Of a DNA stretch of 64,000 nucleotides, positions 1 through 7,944 are shown in pieces; the stretch's first letter is position 1, and the number at the start of each line of letters is the position of its first letter. Below the pieces are notes generated by a model. It ran no database searches, was not told where the DNA came from, and was given only the letters and a program-made list of their open reading frames with translations. The position numbers and the translations under genes are program-made. Source of the stretch: Myxococcus eversor (GTDB lineage: Bacteria > Myxococcota > Myxococcia > Myxococcales > Myxococcaceae); NCBI RefSeq assembly GCF_010894455.1, contig NZ_JAAIXY010000015.1, positions 186,001 to 250,000 of the forward strand. Direction: 5' to 3'.

Positions 1-65
1 TCTGTCCGAAACTTTCCGCGCCCCCCCGCGAGAATTCCTTCAACCCCACCCTTTTGGAGAAATCC

Positions 66-524
66 ATGGTCGCTCCCGTCAATGGCGGTCCCCGCTACAC
101 CTCCTCGACGCAGAAGACCGCGTCGGAGTCTTCCACCCAGGCGCCTTCGGATCCGGCCGCGGAGCGGGCCAGGCAGGCGGCCACCATGGACGGCATCCGC
201 AAGAAGGACGAGAGCAAGCTGACCGGGACGGACCGCGACAACTACGCGAGCGCCCTGGGCACGGACAAGATCCTGGAGAACAAGCCGTTCCTCGGCTTCT
301 TCGACGACTCCGTGTCGGAGACCATCGCCAAGAAGATGGATGGGGAGATCGCCAGCTACCTGAAGCAGAACCCCAACGCGTCCCTGAAGGACATCGACAA
401 GCACGTCGACGACAGCTTCAAGAAGCAGATGTTCAGCGCGGTGGTGGCCCAGAAGGGCGTGGACATGGCCATCGCCAGCCTGAAGAAGCAGTTGCAGAAG
501 ACGCGTGACGGCTTCGACGAGTAG
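66..524 (+). CDS. Small polar helical protein beside the type III secretion genes
   Basis: I do not recognise a family. The 152-residue product has an N-terminal stretch of about 40 residues rich in Ser, Thr, Ala and Pro (MVAPVNGG...), followed by charged, mostly helical sequence and a C-terminal amphipathic helix rich in Lys and Gln. There is no signal peptide and no membrane segment. A polar, disordered N-terminus is typical of type III secretion substrates, and the gene lies 1.1 kb upstream of sctV on the same strand, so a secreted or accessory role is possible but is inference. A TTG at 54 is in frame, but the GGAG at 56-59 sits at the right distance from the ATG at 66, so I start there. 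Confidence 0.75.
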   Translation: MVAPVNGGPRYTSSTQKTASESSTQAPSDPAAERARQAATMDGIRKKDESKLTGTDRDNYASALGTDKILENKPFLGFFDDSVSETIAKKMDGEIASYLKQNPNASLKDIDKHVDDSFKKQMFSAVVAQKGVDMAIASLKKQLQKTRDGFDE

Positions 525-613
525 TGGCTTCTCGGTGTCCCCTGACTGGTGGGCTCGCTGGAGGCGGGCTAGACTCCAGGCCGCCTCCATATTCGCCCCG
601 GGAATGAGTCCAG

Positions 614-1093
614 ATGACGACGACCCAAGCCAAGGCGCCGGTCTCCAACAATGATGGGAAGCCGCTGTCCGGCCCGGAGCTGCTCGAGCGGGCCACTCAG
701 GGCTTCGACCTGTTTCAAGACGGCCGGTTCCAGGAGTCCCTGGCCGTCTTCGAGCAACTCGCCGCCATGGATGGCTCCGAGGCCTACTTCCAGACCGCGC
801 TCGGCGCCTGCCACCTGGCGCTGGAGAACCTGGACCAGGCGGAGGCCCACTTCAACCGGGCCATCGAGCTGGACGCCACGGACCTGACGCCGTTCGTCAA
901 CCGGGGCGAGGTCCACCTGCGCCAGGGCAAGGTGATGGAAGCCGCCCACGACTTCAACCATGCGGTGTCCCTGGACCCCGAGGGCAAGGACCCGCTGAGC
1001 GCGCGGGCGCGCATGCTGGCGGCCGCGGCCCTGGAGAGCGTGGAGGAGGCCCAGGGGGCTTCCGAGCGCGACTCCGGTCCGGACGGGCGTTAA
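614..1093 (+). CDS. TPR protein resembling type III secretion class II chaperones (SycD/LcrH type)
   Basis: This 159-residue cytoplasmic protein contains about three tetratricopeptide repeats. The first starts near the run ATQGFDLFQDGRFQESL, followed by helices with the usual A, G, Y/F and P spacing (for example ALGACHLALENLDQAEAHF and AIELDAT). Length and three-repeat layout match SycD/LcrH/CesD chaperones, which hold translocator proteins before export through the type III apparatus. No chaperone-specific motif is certain, so the role rests on size, fold and position 95 bases upstream of sctV. A second protein of the same type follows at 4596. An unrelated TPR adaptor remains possible. Confidence 0.85.
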   Translation: MTTTQAKAPVSNNDGKPLSGPELLERATQGFDLFQDGRFQESLAVFEQLAAMDGSEAYFQTALGACHLALENLDQAEAHFNRAIELDATDLTPFVNRGEVHLRQGKVMEAAHDFNHAVSLDPEGKDPLSARARMLAAAALESVEEAQGASERDSGPDGR

Positions 1094-1188
1094 GCGCTCC
1101 CTTCGTCTCTTCCGACGGACACCCCGCCCGGCTCGTGAGGCCCCCCTTGGGCCCGGGGCCGGGCGCGGACTAGGATGGCTCCCCGCTG

Positions 1189-3312
1189 ATGTCCGCCTCC
1201 AATCCGAACAGCTTCCTCTCCAAGTACTCCGACATCGTCCTCGCGGTCGTCGTGGTGTGCATCGTCGGGATGATGATCGTCCCGCTGCCCACGCTGCTGC
1301 TGGACGTGCTGCTGACGCTGAACATCAGCATCTCGGTGGTGCTGCTCCTGGTGTCCCTCTACGTGCCAGCGGCGCTGCATCTGTCGGTGTTCCCGACACT
1401 GCTGCTCATCACCACGATGTTCCGGCTGTCACTGACCATCTCCACCACCCGCCTCATCCTCCTCACCGGTGACCCGGGAGAAGTGGTGGTGGCGTTCGGC
1501 AACTTCGTGGTGCAGGGCAACTTCGTCGTCGGCGCCATCCTCTTCCTCATCCTCGTCATCGTGAACTTCATCGTCATCTCCAAGGGCTCGGAGCGCGTCG
1601 CCGAAGTGGCCGCGCGCTTCACCCTGGACGCGATGCCGGGCAAGCAGATGTCCATCGACGCGGACCTGCGCGCGGGCTCCATCGACCAGGACCAGGGCAA
1701 GAAGAAGCGCCGGGATTTGGAGCGGGAGAGCCAGCTCTTCGGCGCCATGGACGGCGCCATGAAGTTCGTGAAGGGCGACGCCATCGCCAGCATCATCATC
1801 ACCGTCGTCAACATCGTCGGTGGCCTCATCATCGGCGTGACGCAGAAGGGGATGTCGGCCGCGGACGCCGCGCAGAAGTACACGCTGCTCACCATCGGTG
1901 ACGGCCTCGTCGGCATGATTCCCGCCATCCTCGTCTCCACCTGCGCCGGCATCATCGTGACGCGCGTGGGCGGCGAGGAGGAGGGGGCCCACCTGGGCAA
2001 GGACATCGGCACGCAGCTCACCGCGTACCCGAAGGCCATCGCCATCGCCGCGGGCATGCTCATCGTCCTCGGCCTCGTCCCGGGTCTGCCGAAGATTCCC
2101 TTCTTCCTCCTGGGCGGCGGCGCGGGCTTCGGCGCGTGGACGATGCTCAAGAAGAAGAAGGAATCGGAGATGGTGGAGGAGGCCGGTCCGGCCATGGAGT
2201 CGGACCTGGGCACGCCGATGTCGTCGGAGCCCGCGCCCAAGGAGCCGATGAATCCGGACTCCGAGCTCTTCATCCCCGTCGTCACGCCCATCGTCCTGGA
2301 GGTCTCCGACGCGCTGGTGCCGTACGTGGACTCGCGCCAGGACAGCGGGAAGTTCCTCTTCGAGCTCATCCCGTTCATGCGCGACGGCCTCTTCATCGAG
2401 CTCGGTGTGCGCTTCCCGGGCGTGCGCGCGCGCGGCAACTCGTCGCTGCCACCGGGCGCCTACCAGGTGCAGATCAACGAGGTGCCCGTCGTCACGGGCC
2501 AGGCCACGCTGGGCCACGTGCTCGTCAACGACACGGTGGACCGCCTGCGCCTGATGAACATCCAGGGCTTCGAGGCCATCAACCCCGCCACCCGCCAGCC
2601 GGCCGCGTGGGTGCCCGAGCAGCACCGGGAGACCTTGGAGGCCGCGGGCCTGACGACGTGGGACGTGCCCGGCTACATCATCCTGCACGTGGCCGCGGTG
2701 CTGCGGCGCAACGCGCGGGAGTTCGTCGGCGTGCAGGAGACGCAGACGATGCTGGAGCAGTTGGAGAAGGCCTTCCCCGCCATCGTCAAGGAGGTCATCC
2801 CCAAGGTCGTCAACGTGCTGAAGTTGACCGACATCCTCCAGCGCCTCGTGGAGGAGGAGATCTCCATCCGTGACTTGCGCGGCATCCTCCAGGCCCTGGC
2901 GGAGTACGGGCAGGTGGAGGCGGACAACGTCATGCTCACCGAGCACGTCCGCGCCTCGCAGCGCCGCTACATCTCCCACAAGTACGCGCGCGGCAGCGGC
3001 ACCCTCGTCGTGTACCTGTTGGATCCGAACATCGAGGAGGCCATCCGAGGCTCCATCAAGCGGACCTCCGCGGGCGCGCACCTGGCGCTGGAGCCGGAAT
3101 TGGCGCAGGAAATCGTCCAGGCCGTCCGCTCCGAGTGCGGCCACCTGCCGCCCAGCGCCCAGCGCCCCGTCATCCTCACCGCCATGGATATCCGGCGCTA
3201 CGTCCGCAAGCTGCTGGAGTACGAGTTCAACCCCTCGTTCTCCGTCCTCAGCTACCAGGAGCTGTCGCCCGAGCTGAACATCCAGCCCGTGGCGCGCATC
3301 TCCACCCGGTAG
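1189..3312 (+). CDS. sctV: Type III secretion export gate protein SctV (FlhA/YscV/InvA family)
   Basis: This 707-residue protein is the large export-gate component of a type III secretion or flagellar-type export apparatus in the inner membrane. Roughly the first 330 residues hold the membrane domain with about eight hydrophobic helices, beginning VLAVVVVCIVGMMIVPLPT, and include the family-typical run TTMFRLSLTISTTRLILL. A charged linker (KKKKESEMVEE) leads to a cytosolic domain of about 340 residues, which in relatives forms a nonameric ring that docks chaperone-substrate complexes. Length is normal for the family. SctV and FlhA are hard to separate by eye. The TPR-chaperone neighbours and absence of flagellar genes favour a type III secretion-like system. 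The ATG start avoids upstream stops. Confidence 0.95.
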   Translation: MSASNPNSFLSKYSDIVLAVVVVCIVGMMIVPLPTLLLDVLLTLNISISVVLLLVSLYVPAALHLSVFPTLLLITTMFRLSLTISTTRLILLTGDPGEVVVAFGNFVVQGNFVVGAILFLILVIVNFIVISKGSERVAEVAARFTLDAMPGKQMSIDADLRAGSIDQDQGKKKRRDLERESQLFGAMDGAMKFVKGDAIASIIITVVNIVGGLIIGVTQKGMSAADAAQKYTLLTIGDGLVGMIPAILVSTCAGIIVTRVGGEEEGAHLGKDIGTQLTAYPKAIAIAAGMLIVLGLVPGLPKIPFFLLGGGAGFGAWTMLKKKKESEMVEEAGPAMESDLGTPMSSEPAPKEPMNPDSELFIPVVTPIVLEVSDALVPYVDSRQDSGKFLFELIPFMRDGLFIELGVRFPGVRARGNSSLPPGAYQVQINEVPVVTGQATLGHVLVNDTVDRLRLMNIQGFEAINPATRQPAAWVPEQHRETLEAAGLTTWDVPGYIILHVAAVLRRNAREFVGVQETQTMLEQLEKAFPAIVKEVIPKVVNVLKLTDILQRLVEEEISIRDLRGILQALAEYGQVEADNVMLTEHVRASQRRYISHKYARGSGTLVVYLLDPNIEEAIRGSIKRTSAGAHLALEPELAQEIVQAVRSECGHLPPSAQRPVILTAMDIRRYVRKLLEYEFNPSFSVLSYQELSPELNIQPVARISTR

Positions 3313-3325
3313 TCACGATGACCCA

Positions 3326-3345
3326 GGGTCGGTCACCACCGACCC
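3326..3345 (+). terminator. Hairpin just after sctV
   Basis: A perfect 8-bp inverted repeat (GGGTCGGT/ACCGACCC) with a 4-base loop starts 14 bases after the sctV stop codon. No clear T-run follows, so it is either a weak intrinsic terminator or an mRNA 3'-end structure. It suggests the next gene may be transcribed separately. Confidence 0.5.
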
Positions 3346-3468
3346 GTCGCCGTCCTGATCGGAAACCTCGCGTTTCAACGCAACTTCCGACTCAGGCCGT
3401 CGAGAATGAAAGCACGGCGGGAATGTGCGCTTTCAAGCGTGGGATTCCCCGAGATTCGGGAGGAAGTC

Positions 3469-4545
3469 ATGACGAGTGTCAACCAGGCTGGCAACGCTCC
3501 CCGTACCACCAGCACCGGCAGCACGAAGGTCGGGCTGAGCGATACGGAGCTGACGAAGAACCTCGGCCTCATCGAGAAGACGGTGGAGAGCGCCTTCGCG
3601 GACATCGAGTCCGCTGTGAAGGCGCTGAACCAGCTCAACGAGAACTCGTTCGCGGCCGGGGCCCCCCGTCCTGGCGACACGGCCTCCAGCGCGGGCACCG
3701 GTGGCGCGTTCCCGACGGAGAAGCCGGTCATCACCGCCGACACGTTCCGCCCGCCGGACAAGCTGAAGGTGGACGACAAGGGCACCATCACCACCCCGGG
3801 CGGCTACAAGATTGAGCAGCTGGGCCAGTTCGAGTGGAAGATCTCCGGCCCGGACGGCAAGAGCACCCGCATCTGGGGTGACCCGCACGTCGACGAGAGC
3901 GACGGCGGCAAGTTCGACTTCAAGCGCAACACCACGTTCCAGTTGCCGGACGGCACGGAGATCGGCTGCACCACCGTGCCCTGGGGCAACGCGGGCATGA
4001 CGGTGACGGGCAAGCTGAACATCACCAACGGCGCCGACCACATCGAAGTCACTGACATCGACAAGGGCAAGGGCAAGGTCAGCGAGCTGAAGAAGGACGG
4101 CTACGAGACGCAGGTCGCCTTCCAGTGGGACGACACGTTCAAGAACAACAGCCGGGACTTGCTCGTCATGGGCAAGAACTCCGACGACTGGGCCAACCAG
4201 AACAAGGAAGTCGTGGGCGACGACGGTGGCGGCGCCACCTTCAAGCACGGCAAGGACCTGGAGTTCGAGTACAAGGAGACCCCGTCGCTGCTGACGCTCC
4301 TGCCCGAGCCCGCCGCGGACAAGAAGGACGCGTCCAAGTCGGATGTGTCCGCCGAGCGCGACCAGCTGATGAAGAAGATCAACGACCAGGTCAACCGCGC
4401 CATCGCGGAGCTGGGCAAGCCCAAGCAGTCCGAGGAGGAGCAGCCCCTGGACGACCGCTTCACGTCGGTCACCAAGCTCTTCAAGGCCCTGGATGAGATC
4501 AACTCGCTGAATGATATGGTCAAGCCTCGGAACATCTTCTTCTGA
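3469..4545 (+). CDS. DUF1521/MIIA-domain protein, predicted self-cleaving type III secretion substrate
   Basis: The 358-residue protein has three parts. Residues 1-60 are polar with an amphipathic helix (LGLIEKTVESAFADIESAVK). Residues 125-275 match a DUF1521 domain. The C-terminus is a Lys/Glu-rich helical tail. The domain contains IWGDPHVDESDGGKFDF at residues 135-151. In the rhizobial effector NopE1 this family undergoes metal-ion-induced autocleavage between Asp and Pro of a GDPHVD site, here Asp138-Pro139. NopE1 is a type III effector, and here the gene sits between sctV and a second TPR chaperone, which supports secretion by this system. There is no Sec signal or membrane helix. I chose the ATG at 3469 because GGGAGG at 3458-3463 precedes it; an upstream ATG at 3406 lacks a site. 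Confidence 0.87.
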   Translation: MTSVNQAGNAPRTTSTGSTKVGLSDTELTKNLGLIEKTVESAFADIESAVKALNQLNENSFAAGAPRPGDTASSAGTGGAFPTEKPVITADTFRPPDKLKVDDKGTITTPGGYKIEQLGQFEWKISGPDGKSTRIWGDPHVDESDGGKFDFKRNTTFQLPDGTEIGCTTVPWGNAGMTVTGKLNITNGADHIEVTDIDKGKGKVSELKKDGYETQVAFQWDDTFKNNSRDLLVMGKNSDDWANQNKEVVGDDGGGATFKHGKDLEFEYKETPSLLTLLPEPAADKKDASKSDVSAERDQLMKKINDQVNRAIAELGKPKQSEEEQPLDDRFTSVTKLFKALDEINSLNDMVKPRNIFF

Positions 4546-4561
4546 CCTTGACCCGTAGGTA

Positions 4562-4584
4562 GAGGGGCCCTCCCGGGGCCCCTC
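4562..4584 (+). terminator. Strong GC hairpin between the DUF1521 gene and the second TPR gene
   Basis: A perfect 9-bp stem (GAGGGGCCC/GGGCCCCTC) with a 5-base loop lies 17 bases after one stop and 12 bases before the next start. It lacks a T-run. It could attenuate transcription or hide the ribosome-binding site of the TPR gene. Confidence 0.45.
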
Positions 4585-4595
4585 GCGAGGTGGCC

Positions 4596-5126
4596 GTGAG
4601 CGGTAGACCGGAGAGTGGCGACCCGTCGAACGTGCGGATTCCAAAGGCCCTGACGGAGAAGCTCATCAAGGGTGAGCTCCAGTTGGGTCAGTTCCTCGGG
4701 ATGACGCGCGAGCGGCTCTTCGGCTACGCGGCCGCAGGCCACAAGATGCTGCAGGCCGGCCGCACCCGCCTGGCCCTGGATATCTTCCAGGGCCTGGTGG
4801 CCGCCTCACCCAAGGAGCCCGCCTTCCTCACGCAGCTGGGCGCCACGTATCTGACGCTGGAGCGCACCGACGAGGCGTTTGACGCCTACCAACGAGCGCT
4901 CGCGGTGGATGCCTCCAACGGGGACGCGCTGGTGGGCCGTGGTGAGCTGCTCTTGCGCCGGGGCAACATCCCCGAGGGGCTCAAGGACCTGAGCCGCGCG
5001 ATTGAGTTGGATCCGTCGCTCAAGAAGCGCTCCACCCAGCGCGCACGGACCACGCTGCTCGCCCTCAAGACACAGGCGGAGCAGATCAAGGGCAAGGGAC
5101 GCCCGGCGTCCTCGCCCAAGAAGTAA
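4596..5126 (+). CDS. Second TPR protein resembling a type III secretion chaperone (SycD/LcrH type)
   Basis: This 176-residue cytoplasmic protein has three TPR units: one around HKMLQAGRTRLALDIFQGL, one around LGATYLTLERTDEAFDAYQ and one around GRGELLLRRGNIPEGLKDL. A basic tail ends KGKGRPASSPKK. Size and layout match class II type III chaperones. Lying directly downstream of the DUF1521 gene, it is the obvious candidate partner of that protein. The in-frame GTG at 4590 has no ribosome-binding site, whereas the GTG at 4596 has GAGG at 4587-4590, so I use the latter. A general TPR adaptor cannot be excluded. Confidence 0.83.
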   Translation: MSGRPESGDPSNVRIPKALTEKLIKGELQLGQFLGMTRERLFGYAAAGHKMLQAGRTRLALDIFQGLVAASPKEPAFLTQLGATYLTLERTDEAFDAYQRALAVDASNGDALVGRGELLLRRGNIPEGLKDLSRAIELDPSLKKRSTQRARTTLLALKTQAEQIKGKGRPASSPKK

Positions 5127-5152
5127 CGGCTCACCGAGGGGCTGGGGCAGCG

Positions 5153-5179
5153 AGGGGCGCCTTCACCCGGGCGCTCCCT
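5153..5179. terminator. Imperfect hairpin between convergent genes
   Basis: The sequence between the converging TPR and FHA genes can fold AGGG-GCGC against GCGC-T-CCCT with one bulged base. It is a plausible shared terminator without T-runs. Confidence 0.35.
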
Positions 5180-5190
5180 GCCCACGCCTC

Positions 5191-6240
5191 TCAGGCGCCC
5201 GCCACCACGGCGATGAGCAGCACCAGGAACACCAGCCCCACCACGCCCATGACGACGAGCGGGACGAGCTTCTGCTTGTCCTTGAGCGCGGCCATGACTC
5301 CGCCCCGCGCCTCGTCGGGGAGGGCCGTCTCGGCGGAGGGCTGGATGGGCTCCTCCGGCTCGGGCGGCAGGGGCTCGGGTTCCGGCTCGGGCTCGGGCTC
5401 GGGAGGAGCGGGCTCCGGTTCGGGAGGCGCGGGCTCGGGTTCCGGCTCCGGAGCAGGCTTCGCTTCCTTGCGCGCGGGGCGCTGGGGCGAGGGGGGCGGG
5501 GCCTTCTTGATGTCCGTGGCGAGCTGGACCTGCTCCTCGGCGGGCTCGCTCGGGTCCACGTAGAGGAAGCGGGTGCCGCCGACCTCCAACTCGTCGTTGT
5601 CCTTGAGCGCCTTGCGATTGACGCGCTTCTTGTTGACCTTGATGCCGTTGCGGCTGCCCAGGTCCTCGACGTGGGTGCCGGACCAGTCGCGGCGAATCTT
5701 GGCGTGCTTGCGAGAGGTGAGGTCGTCCTTGAGGACGATGTCCGCCTCCTTCTCGTCACGACCGATGACGAGCTCCTTCGCGTCGGCGACCTCGATGCGC
5801 TCGCCCTCGCGCGGGCCGTTCATGATGCGCAGGTAGCGCTCCTCGGCGCTGGACAGCCCCCGCATCACGTCCTTCAGGTTGCCTCGGGCAATGAAGGACG
5901 TCTTCTCCGAGTTGACGTCGCCGTTGAGCTCCGTCATCCGCTCGTACTTCACGTCGTACTGGGCGATGGCGATGACGTCGCCGTTGCGCAACAGGCGCTT
6001 CTCGCCCTTGGGCAGCGGCTTGCCGTTGATCTGCGTGCCGTACGCGCTGCCCAGGTCCTCGAGGAAGAAGAGGTTGCCCTCCTGGACGATGCGGGCGTGG
6101 TTGCGCGACACCGCCTGCTGGGCGAGCACCACCTGGCAGGACTTCTCCCGCCCCAGGGTGATGACCGAATCGTCGAGGACGAGCTCGGTGCCCTTGGCTC
6201 CGGCCTCGCTGCGCTGCGTGACGGTGAGACGGACGCTCAT
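5191..6240 (-). CDS. Double-FHA protein with Pro/Glu-rich linker and C-terminal membrane anchor
   Basis: Two forkhead-associated domains, which bind phosphothreonine, are visible. The first spans roughly residues 20-100, with the GR..S motif in ITLGREKSC, SRNHARI and GSAYGTQINGK. The second spans roughly residues 145-225, with VIGRDEKEADIV, SRKHAKI and GSRNGIKVN. A proline/glutamate-rich stretch of about 75 residues (PEPEPEPAPPEPEP) follows, then one hydrophobic helix (LVVMGVVGLVFLVLLIAVVA) at the extreme C-terminus. The protein is therefore predicted to be tail-anchored with FHA domains in the cytoplasm and the linker as a spacer. Convergence on the type III genes suggests a regulatory or docking role, but SctD-type basal-body function is unlikely because the topology differs. 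349 residues. Confidence 0.9.
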   Translation of the reverse strand: MSVRLTVTQRSEAGAKGTELVLDDSVITLGREKSCQVVLAQQAVSRNHARIVQEGNLFFLEDLGSAYGTQINGKPLPKGEKRLLRNGDVIAIAQYDVKYERMTELNGDVNSEKTSFIARGNLKDVMRGLSSAEERYLRIMNGPREGERIEVADAKELVIGRDEKEADIVLKDDLTSRKHAKIRRDWSGTHVEDLGSRNGIKVNKKRVNRKALKDNDELEVGGTRFLYVDPSEPAEEQVQLATDIKKAPPPSPQRPARKEAKPAPEPEPEPAPPEPEPAPPEPEPEPEPEPLPPEPEEPIQPSAETALPDEARGGVMAALKDKQKLVPLVVMGVVGLVFLVLLIAVVAGA

Positions 6241-6274
6241 CGAGGGGGTGGTACCTGCGGGAACCGGCGGGGCA

Positions 6275-7336
6275 TCAGAACGTCGCGTTGCTCAGGTACT
6301 TCTCGCACGACTGATACTCGGTGGGGAACTCTTCCGACGTCGCGTACTTCAGGAAGTTCTTGCAGGCGATTTCGGCGTGCTCGTGCTTGTTGGCGTCCTG
6401 GAAGAGCTCGAAGAGTCCGTAGTGGCAGGGGGCGAACTTCGCCTCCAGCTTCACGCACTTCTTGTAGGTGGTCTCCTCCTCGGCCAACAGGCCCTTCTCG
6501 CGGAACTGGCGGGCCAGCATGAAGAGCGCCGGAGCCGAGTTCTCCGCCTGCTGCGTGTCCTTGACCTCCTTGAAGGCCGCGTCCGTCAGGGCCGCCTTGC
6601 GCTGCGCCAGGGCGAGGTTGTTGATGCAGTTGGTCGCCTTGGGGTTGAGCTGGGTGCAGTTGGAGAAGGCCTCGCGCGCGTCCGCGTAGCGGCTCAGCTC
6701 CATCAGCGTGTTGCCGTAGTCATGCCACGCGTCGGGGTTGTTCGGGTCCAACGCCACCGACTGCCCCATGGCCTCCGCCGCCTCCTCGAACTGGTCCTCC
6801 GCGAAGGCGATGATGCCCAGCGTGTGGTGCGCCGCCGCGAGGTTCGGGTTGACGGCCAGCAGGGTGCGCAGCTCCTTCTTGGCCTCCGTGAACTTGCGCA
6901 TCTTCATCAGCGTGTACGCCAGGTTGTATCGTGTTTCCAGGTTATCCGGATTTACCTTGAGGGCGCGGCGGAAGTTGTCGTGCGCCTTTCCGTAGGCGCC
7001 TTCCAGGTTATAGAGGGCGCCGAGGTTCTGGTAGGACTGGAGGTGTTCCTGGTTGTAGCGGAGCGCCTTGATGAAGTGCTTCTTGGCCTCGTCGTTGTTG
7101 CCGTTGGCCATGGAGATGAGGCCCTTGTTGGCCCAGAGGTCCGCGTACTGGGGGGAGAACTCCAGGCCCAGGTCGCAATAGACGTCCGCGCGGACCATGT
7201 CACCGTTGTTGATTTCCTGGGCGCACAGCTCGTTGTTGATGAGCGCGCGCTCATGCGGCGGCGGCGTGGTGAGGCAGCCAGCGAGCGGGAGCGTGAAGAC
7301 CAGGGATAGCGCGGAGGCAAGGCGGGCAAGACGCAT
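6275..7336 (-). CDS. TPR-repeat lipoprotein
   Basis: The start at 7336 gives a signal peptide MRLARLASALSLVFTLPLAGC with a clear lipobox (LAGC), so the 353-residue product is a predicted lipoprotein; an upstream in-frame ATG at 7375 would bury the signal. The mature part is almost all TPR (about seven repeats, for example ALRYNQEHLQSYQNLGALY and ALDPNNPDAWHDYGNTL) and ends with several cysteines (CVKLEAKFAPCHYG, ACKNFL, SCEKYL) that may pair in the periplasm. TPR lipoproteins commonly assemble secretins or pili at the outer membrane. This could be a pilotin-like factor, but nothing in the sequence fixes its partner. Confidence 0.88.
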   Translation of the reverse strand: MRLARLASALSLVFTLPLAGCLTTPPPHERALINNELCAQEINNGDMVRADVYCDLGLEFSPQYADLWANKGLISMANGNNDEAKKHFIKALRYNQEHLQSYQNLGALYNLEGAYGKAHDNFRRALKVNPDNLETRYNLAYTLMKMRKFTEAKKELRTLLAVNPNLAAAHHTLGIIAFAEDQFEEAAEAMGQSVALDPNNPDAWHDYGNTLMELSRYADAREAFSNCTQLNPKATNCINNLALAQRKAALTDAAFKEVKDTQQAENSAPALFMLARQFREKGLLAEEETTYKKCVKLEAKFAPCHYGLFELFQDANKHEHAEIACKNFLKYATSEEFPTEYQSCEKYLSNATF

Positions 7337-7437
7337 GGCCGGGCGAGTGTAGGAGAGCGCCCCCCTCCCGTGCAACGGCCGGGCGGGCCTGAATCCGGGC
7401 TGATTTCCGAGGGTTGCACCGGTTAGAGTGGACGCCC

Positions 7438-7944
7438 ATGCGTACCTTGCTCTGCACTCTCACCTTCACCCTGGCCCTGCTTGGGGCCGCCCCGGCTCAC
7501 GCCCAGTTCTCCAATCGCAGCCTTGGGCTGTCGCTGGGTTACATGGACTTCAACCGCACCAAGGGGTTGGACGACGCGTTCTTCGTGGGCATCGACGCCA
7601 GCCTCTACATCGAGAACGGCTTCGAGGTGGTGTCCCTGTCGAAGATCGCCTTCCCGAAAGCCAACGACAAGCGAGTGGTGGCCCTGGCCCCGTCGCTGGG
7701 CCTGCGCTACCTGCTGCTGGAGGAGAGCATCCGCCCCTACGTCGGCTCCGACATCAGCTACCTCGTGGTCTTCAAGGACAGCACGAGCAATTTCGTGGGC
7801 ATTGGTCCCAACGTGGGCGTGGACTTCTTCACGTCGGACTCGGTGAGCCTGGGGGTTCGGGCGCAGTACAACTTCTACATCGCGTTGAACGAGAAGACGC
7901 AGACGTCGCTGACGCTGTCGGCGGGTGTGGCGGCGTACTTCTAG
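7438..7944 (+). CDS. Small outer-membrane beta-barrel protein
   Basis: The ATG at 7438 opens a standard signal peptide (MRTLLCTLTFTLALLGAAPAHA, cleavage expected after AHA). The mature 146 residues alternate polar and aromatic or aliphatic positions (LGLSLGYMDFNR, GIDASLYIENGFEVV, LGVRAQYNFYIALN) and end in an aromatic residue (VAAYF), all typical of an eight-stranded outer-membrane barrel of the OmpW/OprF-N or porin-like type. The in-frame ATG at 7414 would extend ahead of the signal and is rejected. The gene is divergent from the TPR lipoprotein with a 101-base shared upstream region. Confidence 0.85.
   Translation: MRTLLCTLTFTLALLGAAPAHAQFSNRSLGLSLGYMDFNRTKGLDDAFFVGIDASLYIENGFEVVSLSKIAFPKANDKRVVALAPSLGLRYLLLEESIRPYVGSDISYLVVFKDSTSNFVGIGPNVGVDFFTSDSVSLGVRAQYNFYIALNEKTQTSLTLSAGVAAYF

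Noticed and set aside
1429..3144. Long minus-strand frame antisense to sctV
   Set aside because: Composed of Arg/Leu/His/Asp-rich low-complexity sequence mirroring sctV codons; no domain.
6275..7336. Naming the TPR lipoprotein Tgl (pilus assembly)
   Set aside because: Length (353 compared with about 250) and surrounding genes do not support that identity.
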